From a bacterium (GTDB taxonomy: Bacteria > Desulfobacterota > DSWW01): DNA of 50,267 bases. The translations under genes were made by a program, and so were the position numbers. Below the pieces are notes generated by a model. That model saw only the letters and a program-made list of their open reading frames with translations, did no database searches and was not told where the DNA came from. This document shows positions 1 through 8,654 of this stretch, in pieces; position 1 is the first letter of the stretch, and each line of letters starts with the position of its first letter. Location: contig JANQFG010000213.1 of NCBI GenBank assembly GCA_028277985.1, positions 1 through 50,267 on the forward strand, in the 5' to 3' direction.

Positions 1-375
1 CAGACCTCTTAGAGCGTGTCTACGCATCATTCCTTCACCCCATGCAATGGATTGCGTTGGTTCTGGACCTTTGACGATGCCTTATCTATCGGACGGAAGA
101 TTCCTTAACTTAATACTTTTCAGGTCCCCAAAAGCACACGGAACTGGCCGCCCGGGCCCGGTAGTTTCAAAAGAAAAAACAACTGAGCAGGTAATGAAAT
201 AAGATGCGGTCCGTCGGTCCTTATCGGGCGTCAACAAGACGCCTAGTGTCGCCATGGGGATACCTTGTCCTGAGTCGTGGATTGCGCGGCTCGACTCATG
301 TCAAGGAAAGAAACGTTCTTCCACACAAGATCGTTCGATAGTCCCTCTCCAAGCGGTCCTTCGGGAAGGGGGGGA
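1..375. other. Intergenic region after the pilQ-lipoprotein operon
   Basis: No convincing coding frame is seen. Two small perfect inverted repeats are present: GGCGTC/GACGCC at 227-243 with a 5-nt loop, and TGAGTCG/CGACTCA at 271-298 with a 14-nt loop. Neither is followed by a T-run on either strand, so they are at best weak terminators of the leftward operon ending at 376. The first 120 bases are less GC-rich than the genes nearby. Confidence 0.4.
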
Positions 376-1026
376 TCAACCGCCCCCTCCTCCTCCACAA
401 TTGTCATAGCCGTTGACAAGGAAGTCCGTGGAGCTCTCCGCTGAGACCCTGAACCCGAAGTCGTTCACCCCGTAGAAGCGGTAGTAGATTTTGTAGTGGA
501 GTTGAAACTCTCCAAGTTCGTCAACATAGGGTGCCAGGACATCTTTCACGCTGAGGGGAACGAACTCGATCTGGGTGATCGTCTCCCCGATGCAGTCCGA
601 GCCCGGGTCGCAGGGATCGATGCCGTTGCCGTCACTGATCGTCGTCTCATTGAAGGAAGACAGCGGAGGCGAGCCCTGGGTAATCGGTTCGTACCACACC
701 TCATACTCCTGGAGATCGATCCTGCTCGCTGTTTGTGTTTCGCTGTTGTTCAGAGGTCTGTTCAAGAAAGTTATGTTGGCGAAGTGATCGGAGAAAGGTT
801 CCGGGTCCGGGTTCTCCAGGTCACCCGAGCAGTTCGGATTTTGAACAACATCTACCTGACGTGTCGATTCCTCGAAGTAGTTCGGATCGATCTCTTCAAT
901 CAAGAAGAGAGACCCGCTCTTGTCCGAACCTCCCGTATCGAAATCTCCACATCCGAAACAAACCAATGGCACAAATAAGAAGAGCGATAAGCCTCTCCAC
1001 GTTTTCTTTCTGAGAATCCCGCACAT
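376..1026 (-). CDS. Putative lipoprotein of unknown function downstream of pilQ
   Basis: This 216-residue product is not assigned to a named family. The ATG at 1026 is chosen because an AGGAGGG ribosome site lies just upstream; a longer frame would run back into pilQ. The N-terminus has basic residues, then a hydrophobic stretch (about residues 12-25) ending in FGC, which resembles a lipoprotein signal although Cys, not Leu/Val/Ile, sits at -3. The rest is polar, with several Cys and a pattern of beta-strand-like segments in which Tyr and acidic residues alternate. The protein ends in Cys followed by six Gly, which is unusual. It is the last gene after pilM-N-O-P-Q with a 32-bp gap, so it is probably co-transcribed and may act at the outer membrane with the secretin. 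That role is inferred from position only. Confidence 0.75.
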   Translation of the reverse strand: MCGILRKKTWRGLSLFLFVPLVCFGCGDFDTGGSDKSGSLFLIEEIDPNYFEESTRQVDVVQNPNCSGDLENPDPEPFSDHFANITFLNRPLNNSETQTASRIDLQEYEVWYEPITQGSPPLSSFNETTISDGNGIDPCDPGSDCIGETITQIEFVPLSVKDVLAPYVDELGEFQLHYKIYYRFYGVNDFGFRVSAESSTDFLVNGYDNCGGGGGG

Positions 1027-1058
1027 GTCTTGACCCTCCTGATACCTGGAATGCCGTC

Positions 1059-3977
1059 CTAATCCGTTTGCTTCTGATCCACCCACTCGTCCACCGATAC
1101 CTGTTGATTCGGGATGATCCGTGGGGTGATGAAGATGATCAGCTCCGTTCGTATCGTGCTATCTCCCTTCTTCTTGAAAAGGGACCCGGCCACCGGGATA
1201 TCCATCAGATAGGGGACGCCGCCAACGGTGTCCGCGTCGTTGTTCGTATAAATGCCGCCGATGACCGCCGTGTCACCGTCTCTGACCAGGACAGTGGTTC
1301 TCGCCTCCTTGGTCCCAATGATGAAGCCCACGGTCGGATCCCGGATCGGCGTGTCATTCGTAACCTGGATGTTCATGATGATGCTGCGGTCAAAGGTGAT
1401 CTGGGGCGTCACCGAGAGGGCCAGCACCGCTTCCTTGAATTCCGTCTTGGTCCCTTCGTCGGAGGTGGTCTGGTAGGGTACCTCCTGGCCCTGGTTGATA
1501 CGGGCCTCCTGATTGCTCAGGGTTGCCACACGCGGGCTCGAGAGCACACGGGCGTGGTTTCGCTTCTCCAGGGCGCTCAACTGGGCGTCCAGCTGGAAGG
1601 AGTTCGTGATGGATGCCAGTGAGATCCCGAGGGCGCCTCCGGCCGAGTCATCCACGGCAGCCGGGAGGTTCACGACCGGGTTGGCAATTCCAGGGACCGC
1701 TTCGCCGGAAATGTTGTCCAGCACGCCACCCACATTCGCCGTGTGTGGGAAGTTCAGGCCGGTAGGGTTCCCGGTTGCGGGTCCTGCCCTGTAGAGCGTG
1801 CCCCACTGGATCCCGAGTTCCCGCTCGAAGTCCACGTCCAGCTCAACGATCTTCGCCTCTATGAGCACCTGTGGGGTCTGGGTGTCGAGGGAACGAACCA
1901 ATTCGACCATTTGGTCGATGTTCACGGGCAGATCTCTGATGATCAATGAGTTCGTCCGGGAATCCACGAGAATGGTCGCATCCGGCCGTTGGCTCTTGAG
2001 ACGGCCGAGCACGGACTCCATGTCCTTTGCTTTCGCGTAGTTGACAGGCACGAGCCGTGTTTGGAGGGCTTCGACTCTCTCCAGGGCCTCTTCCGCCTTC
2101 AGGGCTTCTTCCCTCTCCCTCTTCAACTGCGCGTAAGGAGCAACACGAAGGATGTTCGGCCCAAGCTCCTCTTTCTCCAGGGCGTAGGTCTTGAGGATGA
2201 CGTCCAGGGCCATGTCCCAGGGAACGTTCAGTAGGCGAATGGTCACTTTGCCCTTCACCGCTTCGCTGATAACGATGTTCCTGTTGCTCACCTCTGCGAT
2301 CAACCGCAGCACGTTCTGGATGTCCGCGTCCTTGAAATCGAGAGAGATCTTGTTGCCACGGTAGCTGTTCGGATCGAGCCCTCCTCGACGTGGAATCACC
2401 CTGCCGACGGTCTTCGGTGGCTGGAGTGTTTCCACCGTGGGAGCGGGCTTCTTCGGAACCTTCACTTCCTTCTTCGGCTTCACGGGCGTAGGCTCCGGAA
2501 CCGGTTCGGGCACGGAAACCGCTTCCGGCTCTGAAACGGGTGCCGGTTCCACTTTGGCAACCTCTTCGGTTGCAGGAAGCGCCGGAGGCGGGAGCAAGGG
2601 GATCTCCGGCGGGGTTTCCGGGAGCAGCACGCTCACGCGGACGCCTTGCTCCTCCTCGAGGACGTTGTACGGCCTCTTCTCACGAAGCCGAATCGTGATC
2701 AACACCTTTCCGGTCGGTCCGGACCCCACCTGCTCGGGCTTGACCGCCAGGATCGAGGAAGGGAATGCCTTTGTGTCGATGGGCCACTGGAGGTGCTCGG
2801 GGATCTGTGCGCCGGGCAGGACCACGACAATCGAGTTGTCCTTTTCCTGCACGTCGAAGGGCACAGCACGGCTGGTCGCGATGATCACGTCGGAGGCCGC
2901 CTCACTCTGACGAAAGTCTATGCCCTGTACACGAACCGGTTTCCAGTCGGCTTTTGCTACCACGAGAGGCTCTTCAGGACCACCCATGGGGACCGACTGG
3001 GGGTCCGGCTCTTCCATCTCCTCCGGGGATACCTTCGCGCTCGCCATCTCGACGGCGGTTGTCTCCGGCTCCTGCGCCGTCGGTTCTGCGGGTGTCTCCT
3101 CTGCCGTCATGTCTATCGTCGTCTCTTCTGCCATTGGCTCGGCCGTTGGCTCCGGATCCGGCACCGCATCGGGTAGATCCGGCCGATCGGGAATCACGCC
3201 GGCCAGAACGATGAGGTCCGTTTCCAGGGGTTCCACCAAAGGCTCCGGCTGGCCCTCTTCCCGGAGGTCGAGCACGAACCGTATCTTGTCAGGGTGCCTT
3301 CCTACACGGATTCGCTCGAAGGCGCCGCCTTTCAGGTCGAGCCGATTGAACCAGACCTCCCGGGTCGGGTCCTCAACATCCACCACCAGTCGAGGCGGGT
3401 CGTCCAGATAGGTGTATTTGTATCCGTCTTCACTCAAGATTTCAGAGAAAACGACCCTTGTGTACCCTTCGCCGAATTCTTCGCGGATTCCATCCTCCTC
3501 CCAGGCTTCCTCCCGGATTTGGGCCCGGTCGATGGGAGGATCTTCGGTCATCCCCTCTGCCGTGGTATCCATTCCCGACTCGGAGAGGTCTGTCTCCGCA
3601 AGCTCTTCTTCGGTGATATTCGGTGTGTCGGCACTGGCGACCATTTCCGCGGATGTCTGCGCAGCGTCCAGCCCCTGTTCTATCGATTCCTGAAGGGCCT
3701 GCGGGTCGTCTGTCCCCTGTGCCTCGGCGGATTCGTCCGCACCGGCAACCGCATCGACCTGGGAACCTTCAGCGTGAACCGGATCGGTACTCGCCTCCAG
3801 CCGGCCTTGCCCGGAAGAGCAGCCGACGATCAAGAGAACAAGGAACAAGAGGAAGAGGACATTTCCCCTCCCTGGAGGAGCCACAAACAGACGGCTGTGT
3901 CGCCTCTTGATTCTAGGGCCTGTCCGTGACGCTTGCCTCCCGTTCCCGATCGGTAAGCAAAGCGGACCTGAGGTCAT
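1059..3977 (-). CDS. pilQ: Type IV pilus secretin PilQ
   Basis: This 972-residue protein forms the outer-membrane channel through which the pilus passes. A long Arg-rich n-region precedes a hydrophobic segment (about 39-52) ending in a lipobox-like VGC with Cys53, so it may be a lipoprotein. Two AMIN-type peptidoglycan-binding domains are seen (about 172-258 and 348-455), separated by Pro/Glu/Thr-rich linkers. A secretin N0/STN domain follows (about 550-620), then an N1 domain containing LVDSRTNSLIIRD, and the C-terminal secretin barrel, which holds VLSSPRVATLSNQEA and ELIIFITPRII. It is longer than typical PilQ (roughly 700-900) because of the linkers. The ATG overlaps the pilP stop as ATGA and has a GGAG site, supporting translational coupling. 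Confidence 0.95.
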   Translation of the reverse strand: MTSGPLCLPIGNGRQASRTGPRIKRRHSRLFVAPPGRGNVLFLLFLVLLIVGCSSGQGRLEASTDPVHAEGSQVDAVAGADESAEAQGTDDPQALQESIEQGLDAAQTSAEMVASADTPNITEEELAETDLSESGMDTTAEGMTEDPPIDRAQIREEAWEEDGIREEFGEGYTRVVFSEILSEDGYKYTYLDDPPRLVVDVEDPTREVWFNRLDLKGGAFERIRVGRHPDKIRFVLDLREEGQPEPLVEPLETDLIVLAGVIPDRPDLPDAVPDPEPTAEPMAEETTIDMTAEETPAEPTAQEPETTAVEMASAKVSPEEMEEPDPQSVPMGGPEEPLVVAKADWKPVRVQGIDFRQSEAASDVIIATSRAVPFDVQEKDNSIVVVLPGAQIPEHLQWPIDTKAFPSSILAVKPEQVGSGPTGKVLITIRLREKRPYNVLEEEQGVRVSVLLPETPPEIPLLPPPALPATEEVAKVEPAPVSEPEAVSVPEPVPEPTPVKPKKEVKVPKKPAPTVETLQPPKTVGRVIPRRGGLDPNSYRGNKISLDFKDADIQNVLRLIAEVSNRNIVISEAVKGKVTIRLLNVPWDMALDVILKTYALEKEELGPNILRVAPYAQLKREREEALKAEEALERVEALQTRLVPVNYAKAKDMESVLGRLKSQRPDATILVDSRTNSLIIRDLPVNIDQMVELVRSLDTQTPQVLIEAKIVELDVDFERELGIQWGTLYRAGPATGNPTGLNFPHTANVGGVLDNISGEAVPGIANPVVNLPAAVDDSAGGALGISLASITNSFQLDAQLSALEKRNHARVLSSPRVATLSNQEARINQGQEVPYQTTSDEGTKTEFKEAVLALSVTPQITFDRSIIMNIQVTNDTPIRDPTVGFIIGTKEARTTVLVRDGDTAVIGGIYTNNDADTVGGVPYLMDIPVAGSLFKKKGDSTIRTELIIFITPRIIPNQQVSVDEWVDQKQTD

Positions 3978-4600
3978 GGATTCTCTCCTTCCTCCGATAC
4001 ATAGAGCTTCTTGGTGATGCGTCTCACCTTCTGGTTGCCCAAGACGTCGCGATAGGTGCTTTCGATGATGATGCGGTCTTTCTGGATGGAGGTGATCCTG
4101 CCCCCCTCCCTTCCCACGGCGTCACCCGGGGAGACCACGTAACCCTTGCCCACGTCATCTTCAAGAAGTGCCTTCCTCATCGGACCCCCAGCAATGACAC
4201 CGACCACCTTGAGCTGGTCAAGGCTGTACCGCTCCAAGGGGGTCTTGATCTTCGGGGTCTTTGAGGTGGTTGCGGCCACTGCGGTTCTCGTCGTGACAAA
4301 GGACTTGAAGGGGTCCCGATCCGACAGGGGAAGGAACTCAGGGATTTCAGGGCCTGCCGGCGTCGATTCGGCCGGCGGAGTTTCCTCCGGCTTGCTCTCG
4401 GGTTCGGCCGCTTTCGGCTCAGCAGGGGTAGGTGCCTGCTTGGGCGGAACGATGACCTTTTTCGTGACCTGTCGAGGAGTAGGTGGCTCCTCATTGCATC
4501 CCAAGGAGATACAGGCCAGCACCATACACAGGGCCAGGCCGATGGGAAGCACAGCCCCCGCCCCCCTTTTGTGCCTGAGAATGGAAAAAGCGGCTATCAT
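3974..4600 (-). CDS. pilP: Type IV pilus inner-membrane lipoprotein PilP
   Basis: This 208-residue protein would link the PilN/PilO inner-membrane complex to the PilQ secretin. It starts with a signal peptide ending in SLGC (Cys35), a plausible lipobox. A Pro/Glu/Ala-rich linker (about 38-90) follows, and then a compact C-terminal domain (about 95-200) beginning PLSDRDPFKSF and containing KVVGVIAGG and GYVVSPGDAVG. That domain is the typical PilP beta-sandwich region that docks on PilQ. The gene overlaps pilO upstream and pilQ downstream by four bases each, the usual M-N-O-P-Q packing. Assignment is by domain pattern and gene order. Confidence 0.93.
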   Translation of the reverse strand: MIAAFSILRHKRGAGAVLPIGLALCMVLACISLGCNEEPPTPRQVTKKVIVPPKQAPTPAEPKAAEPESKPEETPPAESTPAGPEIPEFLPLSDRDPFKSFVTTRTAVAATTSKTPKIKTPLERYSLDQLKVVGVIAGGPMRKALLEDDVGKGYVVSPGDAVGREGGRITSIQKDRIIIESTYRDVLGNQKVRRITKKLYVSEEGENP

Positions 4601-5253
4601 CTTCTCCGCGACCTCCTGCTTTTTCTCTTCGATCCTTTTGCCGGCTTACCGTCCTTTCCTGGTTGCGGGCGTTCCGATTCCTCGAGGAACTTGTAGGTCG
4701 TTGCCTTGCACGCGGTATCCAACAAAGAGGAGGGAACAGAGCCGGCCTTGGCCTTGTTGACGCTCAAGTCGGATATGTTCACGATGCGAGGCAGGTTGCC
4801 CACTTTGAAGAAGAAGGTAAGCAGGTTGTGGAAGGTTCCCACGAGCTTGATGTCCACGGGCACCTCTGCATAGAAATCCCTCGGCTTCTGTGCGCCCGGC
4901 TTGAACAGCGCGACTTCGAGTCCCGACTCCCTTCCGAGATTCGAGATGTTCTCGAGCAGGGACGGGATCTCTTTCTTGTCCGGTAACTGGGCCATGGCCT
5001 GCTTGAGAGACAGATCGAGCTGGAGGTACTCTCGCTTGAAGGCGGCCAGATTTGCTGCGATCGCCTCCTGTTCGGCCTTCTTGACGAGCAGTTTGCTCAG
5101 TTCTGCATCGAGCCTGGCGACCTTCTTGTGGGCCGGCAGGAACAGAAGCCAGACATAGAGCGCGGAGAGAAGAACGAGGACACCGGCCAGAATCAGGATC
5201 TTCTTTGTTCGGTCCAGCGCCAGGATCGTGTCCAGGTTGATTTCCATGGCCAT
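4597..5253 (-). CDS. pilO: Type IV pilus alignment protein PilO
   Basis: This 218-residue inner-membrane protein pairs with PilN. It has a short cytoplasmic N-terminus, one membrane segment (about 19-40), a predicted coiled coil rich in Lys, Glu and Leu (about 44-90), and a ferredoxin-like periplasmic domain. Family-typical stretches are IPSLLENISNLGRESGLEV and the FYAEVPVDIKLVGTFHNL region. The C-terminus is an unusually basic tail of Lys/Arg/Ser (last 20 residues), not usual for the family. The start is preceded by an AAGGATG site and lies 12 bp after pilN. Confidence 0.94.
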   Translation of the reverse strand: MAMEINLDTILALDRTKKILILAGVLVLLSALYVWLLFLPAHKKVARLDAELSKLLVKKAEQEAIAANLAAFKREYLQLDLSLKQAMAQLPDKKEIPSLLENISNLGRESGLEVALFKPGAQKPRDFYAEVPVDIKLVGTFHNLLTFFFKVGNLPRIVNISDLSVNKAKAGSVPSSLLDTACKATTYKFLEESERPQPGKDGKPAKGSKRKSRRSRRR

Positions 5254-5265
5254 CGCATCATCCTT

Positions 5266-5880
5266 CTATGGGGATTTCTTGGCCCCTTGCGTGGGGCCCG
5301 TCGTGTTCTTGTTTGTCCCTGATCCATTGTTGTTTGTCTTGGGTGGAGCCAGCGGAGCCACGAGGGAGAAATGCTTCATCCCCACGCCCTCGACTTCTTT
5401 CTTCTCGGTCAGTAACAGCTCGACCGTGCCGAAGGACTGTGTGTGCTCGAGCTGCTTCATAAAGGTGGCAATCGTCTCGTTGTCGACCGCATACCCTTCC
5501 ATGGAGAGCTTCTGACCTTTCAATCCGAGCTCATCGAGCCACATCTTCTCCGGTATGGTCGCCCCGATACGGTCCAGAAGCTCTACGACGAGCATCTTAC
5601 CCTTCTGGAGCCGATCGATGATCTGGAGCTTGGTTTCGAGCTCCTTCTTCGCATCCTTGTATTTTTCTACCTCGCCCACCTTCTTCTTGAGCTCCACGAG
5701 CTCCTGCTTGACGTACTGGATCCGCTGCTCCAGATCCTTCTTCTGCCGGTACTGGTAAAGCTGGATGCCACCCAGTATGACAATGATCAGGCAGATCGAG
5801 AGGAAGAAGATGGACACCTGTTGTCGGGTGGTTTCCTTTCGGATCGCCTCGCGATCTGAAAGCAGATTGATTTTGATCAT
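5266..5880 (-). CDS. pilN: Type IV pilus assembly protein PilN
   Basis: This 204-residue bitopic inner-membrane protein has the conserved cytoplasmic N-terminus MIKINLLSDRE (family form INLLPxRE), which binds the groove of PilM. One membrane segment (about 22-42) is followed by a Lys/Glu-rich coiled coil (about 45-90) and a periplasmic domain containing LLDRIGATIPEKMWLDEL. It should heterodimerise with PilO. The C-terminus is a low-complexity Pro/Thr/Asn/Lys tail. It overlaps the end of pilM, consistent with one transcript. Confidence 0.94.
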   Translation of the reverse strand: MIKINLLSDREAIRKETTRQQVSIFFLSICLIIVILGGIQLYQYRQKKDLEQRIQYVKQELVELKKKVGEVEKYKDAKKELETKLQIIDRLQKGKMLVVELLDRIGATIPEKMWLDELGLKGQKLSMEGYAVDNETIATFMKQLEHTQSFGTVELLLTEKKEVEGVGMKHFSLVAPLAPPKTNNNGSGTNKNTTGPTQGAKKSP

Positions 5881-6950
5881 CAGTCCCCCACGCTCCTCAG
5901 GGCGAGTCCGACGCTCACGCCCATGAACGGCTGAATCTCCTTCAGATACTCTGGCTTGAACTTGTCCGGGTCAGCAATCACCCTTCGAAATGGATCGGCC
6001 AACTCGACGGGTGTCCCTAGGCGGTCCTCCATCTTGGCGGCGAGCCCGGGGAGGGCGGAGCACCCGCCGCAGAGCACCACCTTGTGGATCTTCTCGCTGC
6101 CCGAAGTGGCCGAAAAGAACTCGAGCGACCGCTGAGTCTCGTTGAGGAGCACTTCGGTGATGCGCTCGAGGATTTCTTGGACCTCACGCTGGTCTTCTTC
6201 TCTTCCGGATCCGCCAAGCTTCAGGTACTCCGCCTCCTGGAAGTTCAGGTTTAGCGCCTTCTGAATCTCCTCGTTGAACTGATTGCCTCCGAAGTGGATG
6301 TCCCGAGTGAAAAGGGAGGCTCCGTTCTTGAAGATATTGATGTTTGTGATGCTCGCCCCAATGTTGAAAATGGCCATCACCTCGTCCTCATCCACGTCCG
6401 CATTCACCTCGTACATGTTCTCAACGGCGAAGGACGCGACATCCATGATGACAGGACGAAGGTCCGCTTCGCGCAGCAGGCTGGCATAGTCCTCTACGAG
6501 GTCCTTCTTCGCGGCCACCAGCAGCACATCCATCTGGCCGCTGCCCGACTCTTCGCCTGCCTCTGCAACCGGGGAGAGAATCTGGTAGTCGAGGTTCACG
6601 TCGTGAATGTTGAACGGAATGTATTGCTCCGCCTCCCACTGGATCGACTGCTCGAGCTCTTCCTTCGACATGACCGGCAGGCTCACCTTCTTGATGATAA
6701 CGCTGTGTCCACAGACCGAGGTGGCCACGTTCCGGGATTCCGGTTTATGGACGTCGATCAGGTTTCGAATCGCATCGACGACCGCAGGAGCGTTCATGAT
6801 CGCCCCCTCCACGATCGCCTCCGGGGGAAGGTGCATGACCCCCGCATTGAGGAGCTGGTAACCCTTACCCGTCTTTCGAATTTCGGTGAGCTTCAATGCG
6901 TTCGAACCGATGTCGAGGCCAAATAGATTCGTCCTCTTCCCGAATATCAT
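5880..6950 (-). CDS. pilM: Type IV pilus actin-like ATPase PilM
   Basis: This 356-residue cytoplasmic protein belongs to the FtsA/actin-like fold family and links PilN to the pilus motor side. Seen in the sequence: FGLDIGSNALKL (phosphate 1 type loop, about 10-21), a central region with EQYIPFNIHDVNLDYQIL, the FNIGASITNINIF motif (phosphate 2 type), and VVLCGGCSALPGL (adenosine motif). The ATG at 6950 has an AAGGA site 7 nt upstream. It is the first gene of the M-N-O-P-Q set, and a sigma-70 type promoter lies about 130 bp upstream. Confidence 0.95.
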   Translation of the reverse strand: MIFGKRTNLFGLDIGSNALKLTEIRKTGKGYQLLNAGVMHLPPEAIVEGAIMNAPAVVDAIRNLIDVHKPESRNVATSVCGHSVIIKKVSLPVMSKEELEQSIQWEAEQYIPFNIHDVNLDYQILSPVAEAGEESGSGQMDVLLVAAKKDLVEDYASLLREADLRPVIMDVASFAVENMYEVNADVDEDEVMAIFNIGASITNINIFKNGASLFTRDIHFGGNQFNEEIQKALNLNFQEAEYLKLGGSGREEDQREVQEILERITEVLLNETQRSLEFFSATSGSEKIHKVVLCGGCSALPGLAAKMEDRLGTPVELADPFRRVIADPDKFKPEYLKEIQPFMGVSVGLALRSVGD

Positions 6951-7084
6951 GGGGTGTCCTTTACTGCGGTATGTTTTCCCGTGCTTTTGTCCCGTTCAGA
7001 GACACGCGTTGCTCCCAGGACAAGTACATTCCTGTAATTCACATCTTCGAACAATAGGGCGAAAAGCTTTAGGTTTTTGTCGGA

Positions 7085-7112
7085 TTTTTAATAAAATTGA
7101 CATTATTGTCAA
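7085..7112 (-). promoter_or_regulatory. Candidate sigma-70 promoter for pilM-N-O-P-Q
   Basis: On the minus strand TTGACA (7107-7112) is followed after 16 nt by TAAAAA (7085-7090). The -35 is a perfect consensus and the -10 matches 4 of 6 positions. It lies in AT-rich DNA about 135 bp before the pilM ATG. The -35 hexamer is one arm of an inverted repeat. Confidence 0.5.
7097..7112. repeat. Inverted repeat TTGACATTATTGTCAA over the pilM promoter
   Basis: Six-base perfect arms (TTGACA/TGTCAA) flank 4 nt. The right arm is the -35 of the pilM promoter, so a protein bound here would compete with or contact RNA polymerase. The half-site TGACA/TGTCA also occurs in the palindrome at 15412-15428, with a spacer of 5 instead of 4. 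Confidence 0.45.
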
Positions 7113-7289
7113 GAAAAGAATTGAATTGTTAAACCATATATTTAGGAATTTCAATTAGTTACCCTAATAAAAAGGTTTTTTTGTCCCCCGGATTACGTTC
7201 GGGAAGAGTGCAAACGCCATACCAAGGAGAATTTCCGGTTTGGAGGCGCCGGGGCACGAGGTGTGCGAAATCCCAGATGGAAGCCGGAT

Positions 7290-7850
7290 TCAGCCCGGCT
7301 CCCACCAGGCGATGGGAAGGCACGAAGGAGGGTCTTCCAGCAGGAGACAGACCCGCCTGCGGCCCAATCCTTTCAGTCGGGCGGTGGCTACGAGCAGGAC
7401 CCCGGAGTCGTGTTTCAAATAAGGCGGGGTGTCCGTGCTCAGCCGGAAGGCTCGGACCCGGTATTCGCCGTTTCCGAAAGGATGCCAGACGTCGAAGGGG
7501 TCTTCCTCGTAAGAATTGCCCCCTTCGTCTAGTTCCTCCATGTGCGGTGCGAGTTGGGAAGAGTCGGTCCCGTGGGCGACGCAGAAGGCCTGCCCGTGGG
7601 CGAGTCCTGCTTCTGCGATGTAGAGCATTTCCGTGGATGCCTGAAGGGAATTTCTGACCTTTGTCCCGAGCAAAACGAAGTTTACAATCAACAGGGCCAG
7701 GACCGAAAGCAATGACAAGAGCACCACCGCCAGGATGAGGATACTTCCGCGAGACAAGGACGTGTGAATCCTGCCTCCTCGTCGGTGCCGATCAGCGAGG
7801 GCCGGTGGAATGGATGTGGAAGCTTTCGCGTCACCCTGCCTTTCGATCAT
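7290..7850 (-). CDS. pilX: PilX-like minor pilin of type IV pilus
   Basis: This 186-residue protein has an Arg-rich leader ending SRG, then a hydrophobic helix beginning SILILAVVLL (about 34-60) with no Glu at +5. This is the pattern of the PilX N-terminal family. Just after it comes LYIAEAGLAHGQAF, a hallmark of PilX-type pseudopilins. The ATG at 7850 has a GGAGGAA site. It is last of four minor pseudopilin genes, with pilW 60 bp upstream. PilX-class proteins sit in the initiating tip complex. The C-terminal half is not recognisable. Confidence 0.8.
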   Translation of the reverse strand: MIERQGDAKASTSIPPALADRHRRGGRIHTSLSRGSILILAVVLLSLLSVLALLIVNFVLLGTKVRNSLQASTEMLYIAEAGLAHGQAFCVAHGTDSSQLAPHMEELDEGGNSYEEDPFDVWHPFGNGEYRVRAFRLSTDTPPYLKHDSGVLLVATARLKGLGRRRVCLLLEDPPSCLPIAWWEPG

Positions 7851-7910
7851 ATCGTTCCTCCAGCGATAACGGAACCTGCACAGTTGCCGCCGGTCAGAAG
7901 CCTGAAAGCC

Positions 7911-8495
7911 TCACGGCTGGACTGGGTTCCGGATGCAAACCGCGCTCGAGAGGGTCATGCTTTGCTCTCTGGCAATGGTAGTAACGTATATGCGAACCAG
8001 TCCTCGCGTACTCTGTTTGGTCAGACCGAAGACGGGAGCCTCCCCGTGGTTGGGGCCGATTCGCATTGCCATGGGTTGATTGTTCCTCCGGAGCACCCGA
8101 TGGTTCGAGTCCCATCGGTACACGATCACCTCGTCCGGGTCATTCATGTCTCCGTCCGGGGGACTGCCCGGTTTGCCCCCTCTCCTGTCCATTCGGATCC
8201 GTATCCTCTCCGGAGCCGTTCCTCCATCTTCGAGGACCGCCATTTCTTCCGAGACGGTCTCCGCCTTCGGGTTGCAGCCGGCGACACGGAAATCGCGGCT
8301 CATCCGGAAGAGCGCAGCCGAAAGGGTCTGCCGCATCCGGGCCGATGTCTCCCAGTGAGCGAGGCATCGCTTCAGACCGACGGTTGTCTGCAACAGGACC
8401 GTAGAGAAGAAGCCTGTCAACACGACTACGGTCAGCAACTCTGCCAGGGCCCAACCTGCAGTCGAAGGAAACCGGCCGCGCCTGCATCTCCTCAT
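7911..8495 (-). CDS. pilW: PilW-like minor pseudopilin
   Basis: This 194-residue product has a prepilin leader MRRCRRGRFPSTAG followed by WALAELLTVVVL. Gly at -1 and Glu at +5 are kept, but Trp replaces the usual Phe at +1. The ATG at 8495 is preferred to the one at 8507 because GGAGAG lies about 5 nt before it. The middle part (MSRDFRVAGCNP and following) resembles the PilW/PulJ class, and a hydrophobic helix precedes a beta-rich region. It probably belongs to the tip complex with FimT, PilV and PilX. Confidence 0.78.
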   Translation of the reverse strand: MRRCRRGRFPSTAGWALAELLTVVVLTGFFSTVLLQTTVGLKRCLAHWETSARMRQTLSAALFRMSRDFRVAGCNPKAETVSEEMAVLEDGGTAPERIRIRMDRRGGKPGSPPDGDMNDPDEVIVYRWDSNHRVLRRNNQPMAMRIGPNHGEAPVFGLTKQSTRGLVRIYVTTIAREQSMTLSSAVCIRNPVQP

Positions 8496-8654
8496 TAGGC
8501 TCTCCATGGGCGAGTGAGCCGTTTCGTAGCCGTGTCCGGTCGTTCAGAGGAATTCGATTGCCACCTTGCATGCGTCGAGCTTGTCTTAATCAAAGCCTTG
8601 CATAACACTTCCTCTTCCGGGCACGGACACGGGCACGTGGATGGACTACGGAGC
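8496..8654. repeat. pilW-pilV junction with hexamer repeats
   Basis: The gap between pilV and pilW has no supported gene. At 8618-8641 there are four hexamer units in tandem, read on the minus strand as TGCCCG or TGTCCG. The same unit occurs in tandem at 29302-29325 in another intergenic gap. Confidence 0.5.

Larger units (their letters stand above)
6951..7289. other. AT-rich intergenic region between pilX and pilM
   Basis: This 339-bp gap separates the minor pseudopilin genes from pilM. It is clearly more AT-rich than its surroundings from about 7040 to 7190. It holds the pilM promoter and a perfect inverted repeat at 7097-7112. No coding frame with a start site and family resemblance is seen. 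A PilY1 gene, often found at this position in other bacteria, is absent. Confidence 0.6.

Noticed and set aside
271..298. TGAGTCG/CGACTCA stem as a terminator of the pilQ-lipoprotein operon
   Set aside because: The loop is 14 nt and no T-run follows in the transcription direction, so there is not enough support.
8097..8118. tRNA T-arm-like hairpin CCGATGG-TTCGAGTC-CCATCGG
   Set aside because: It lies inside pilW with no acceptor, D or anticodon arms around it.
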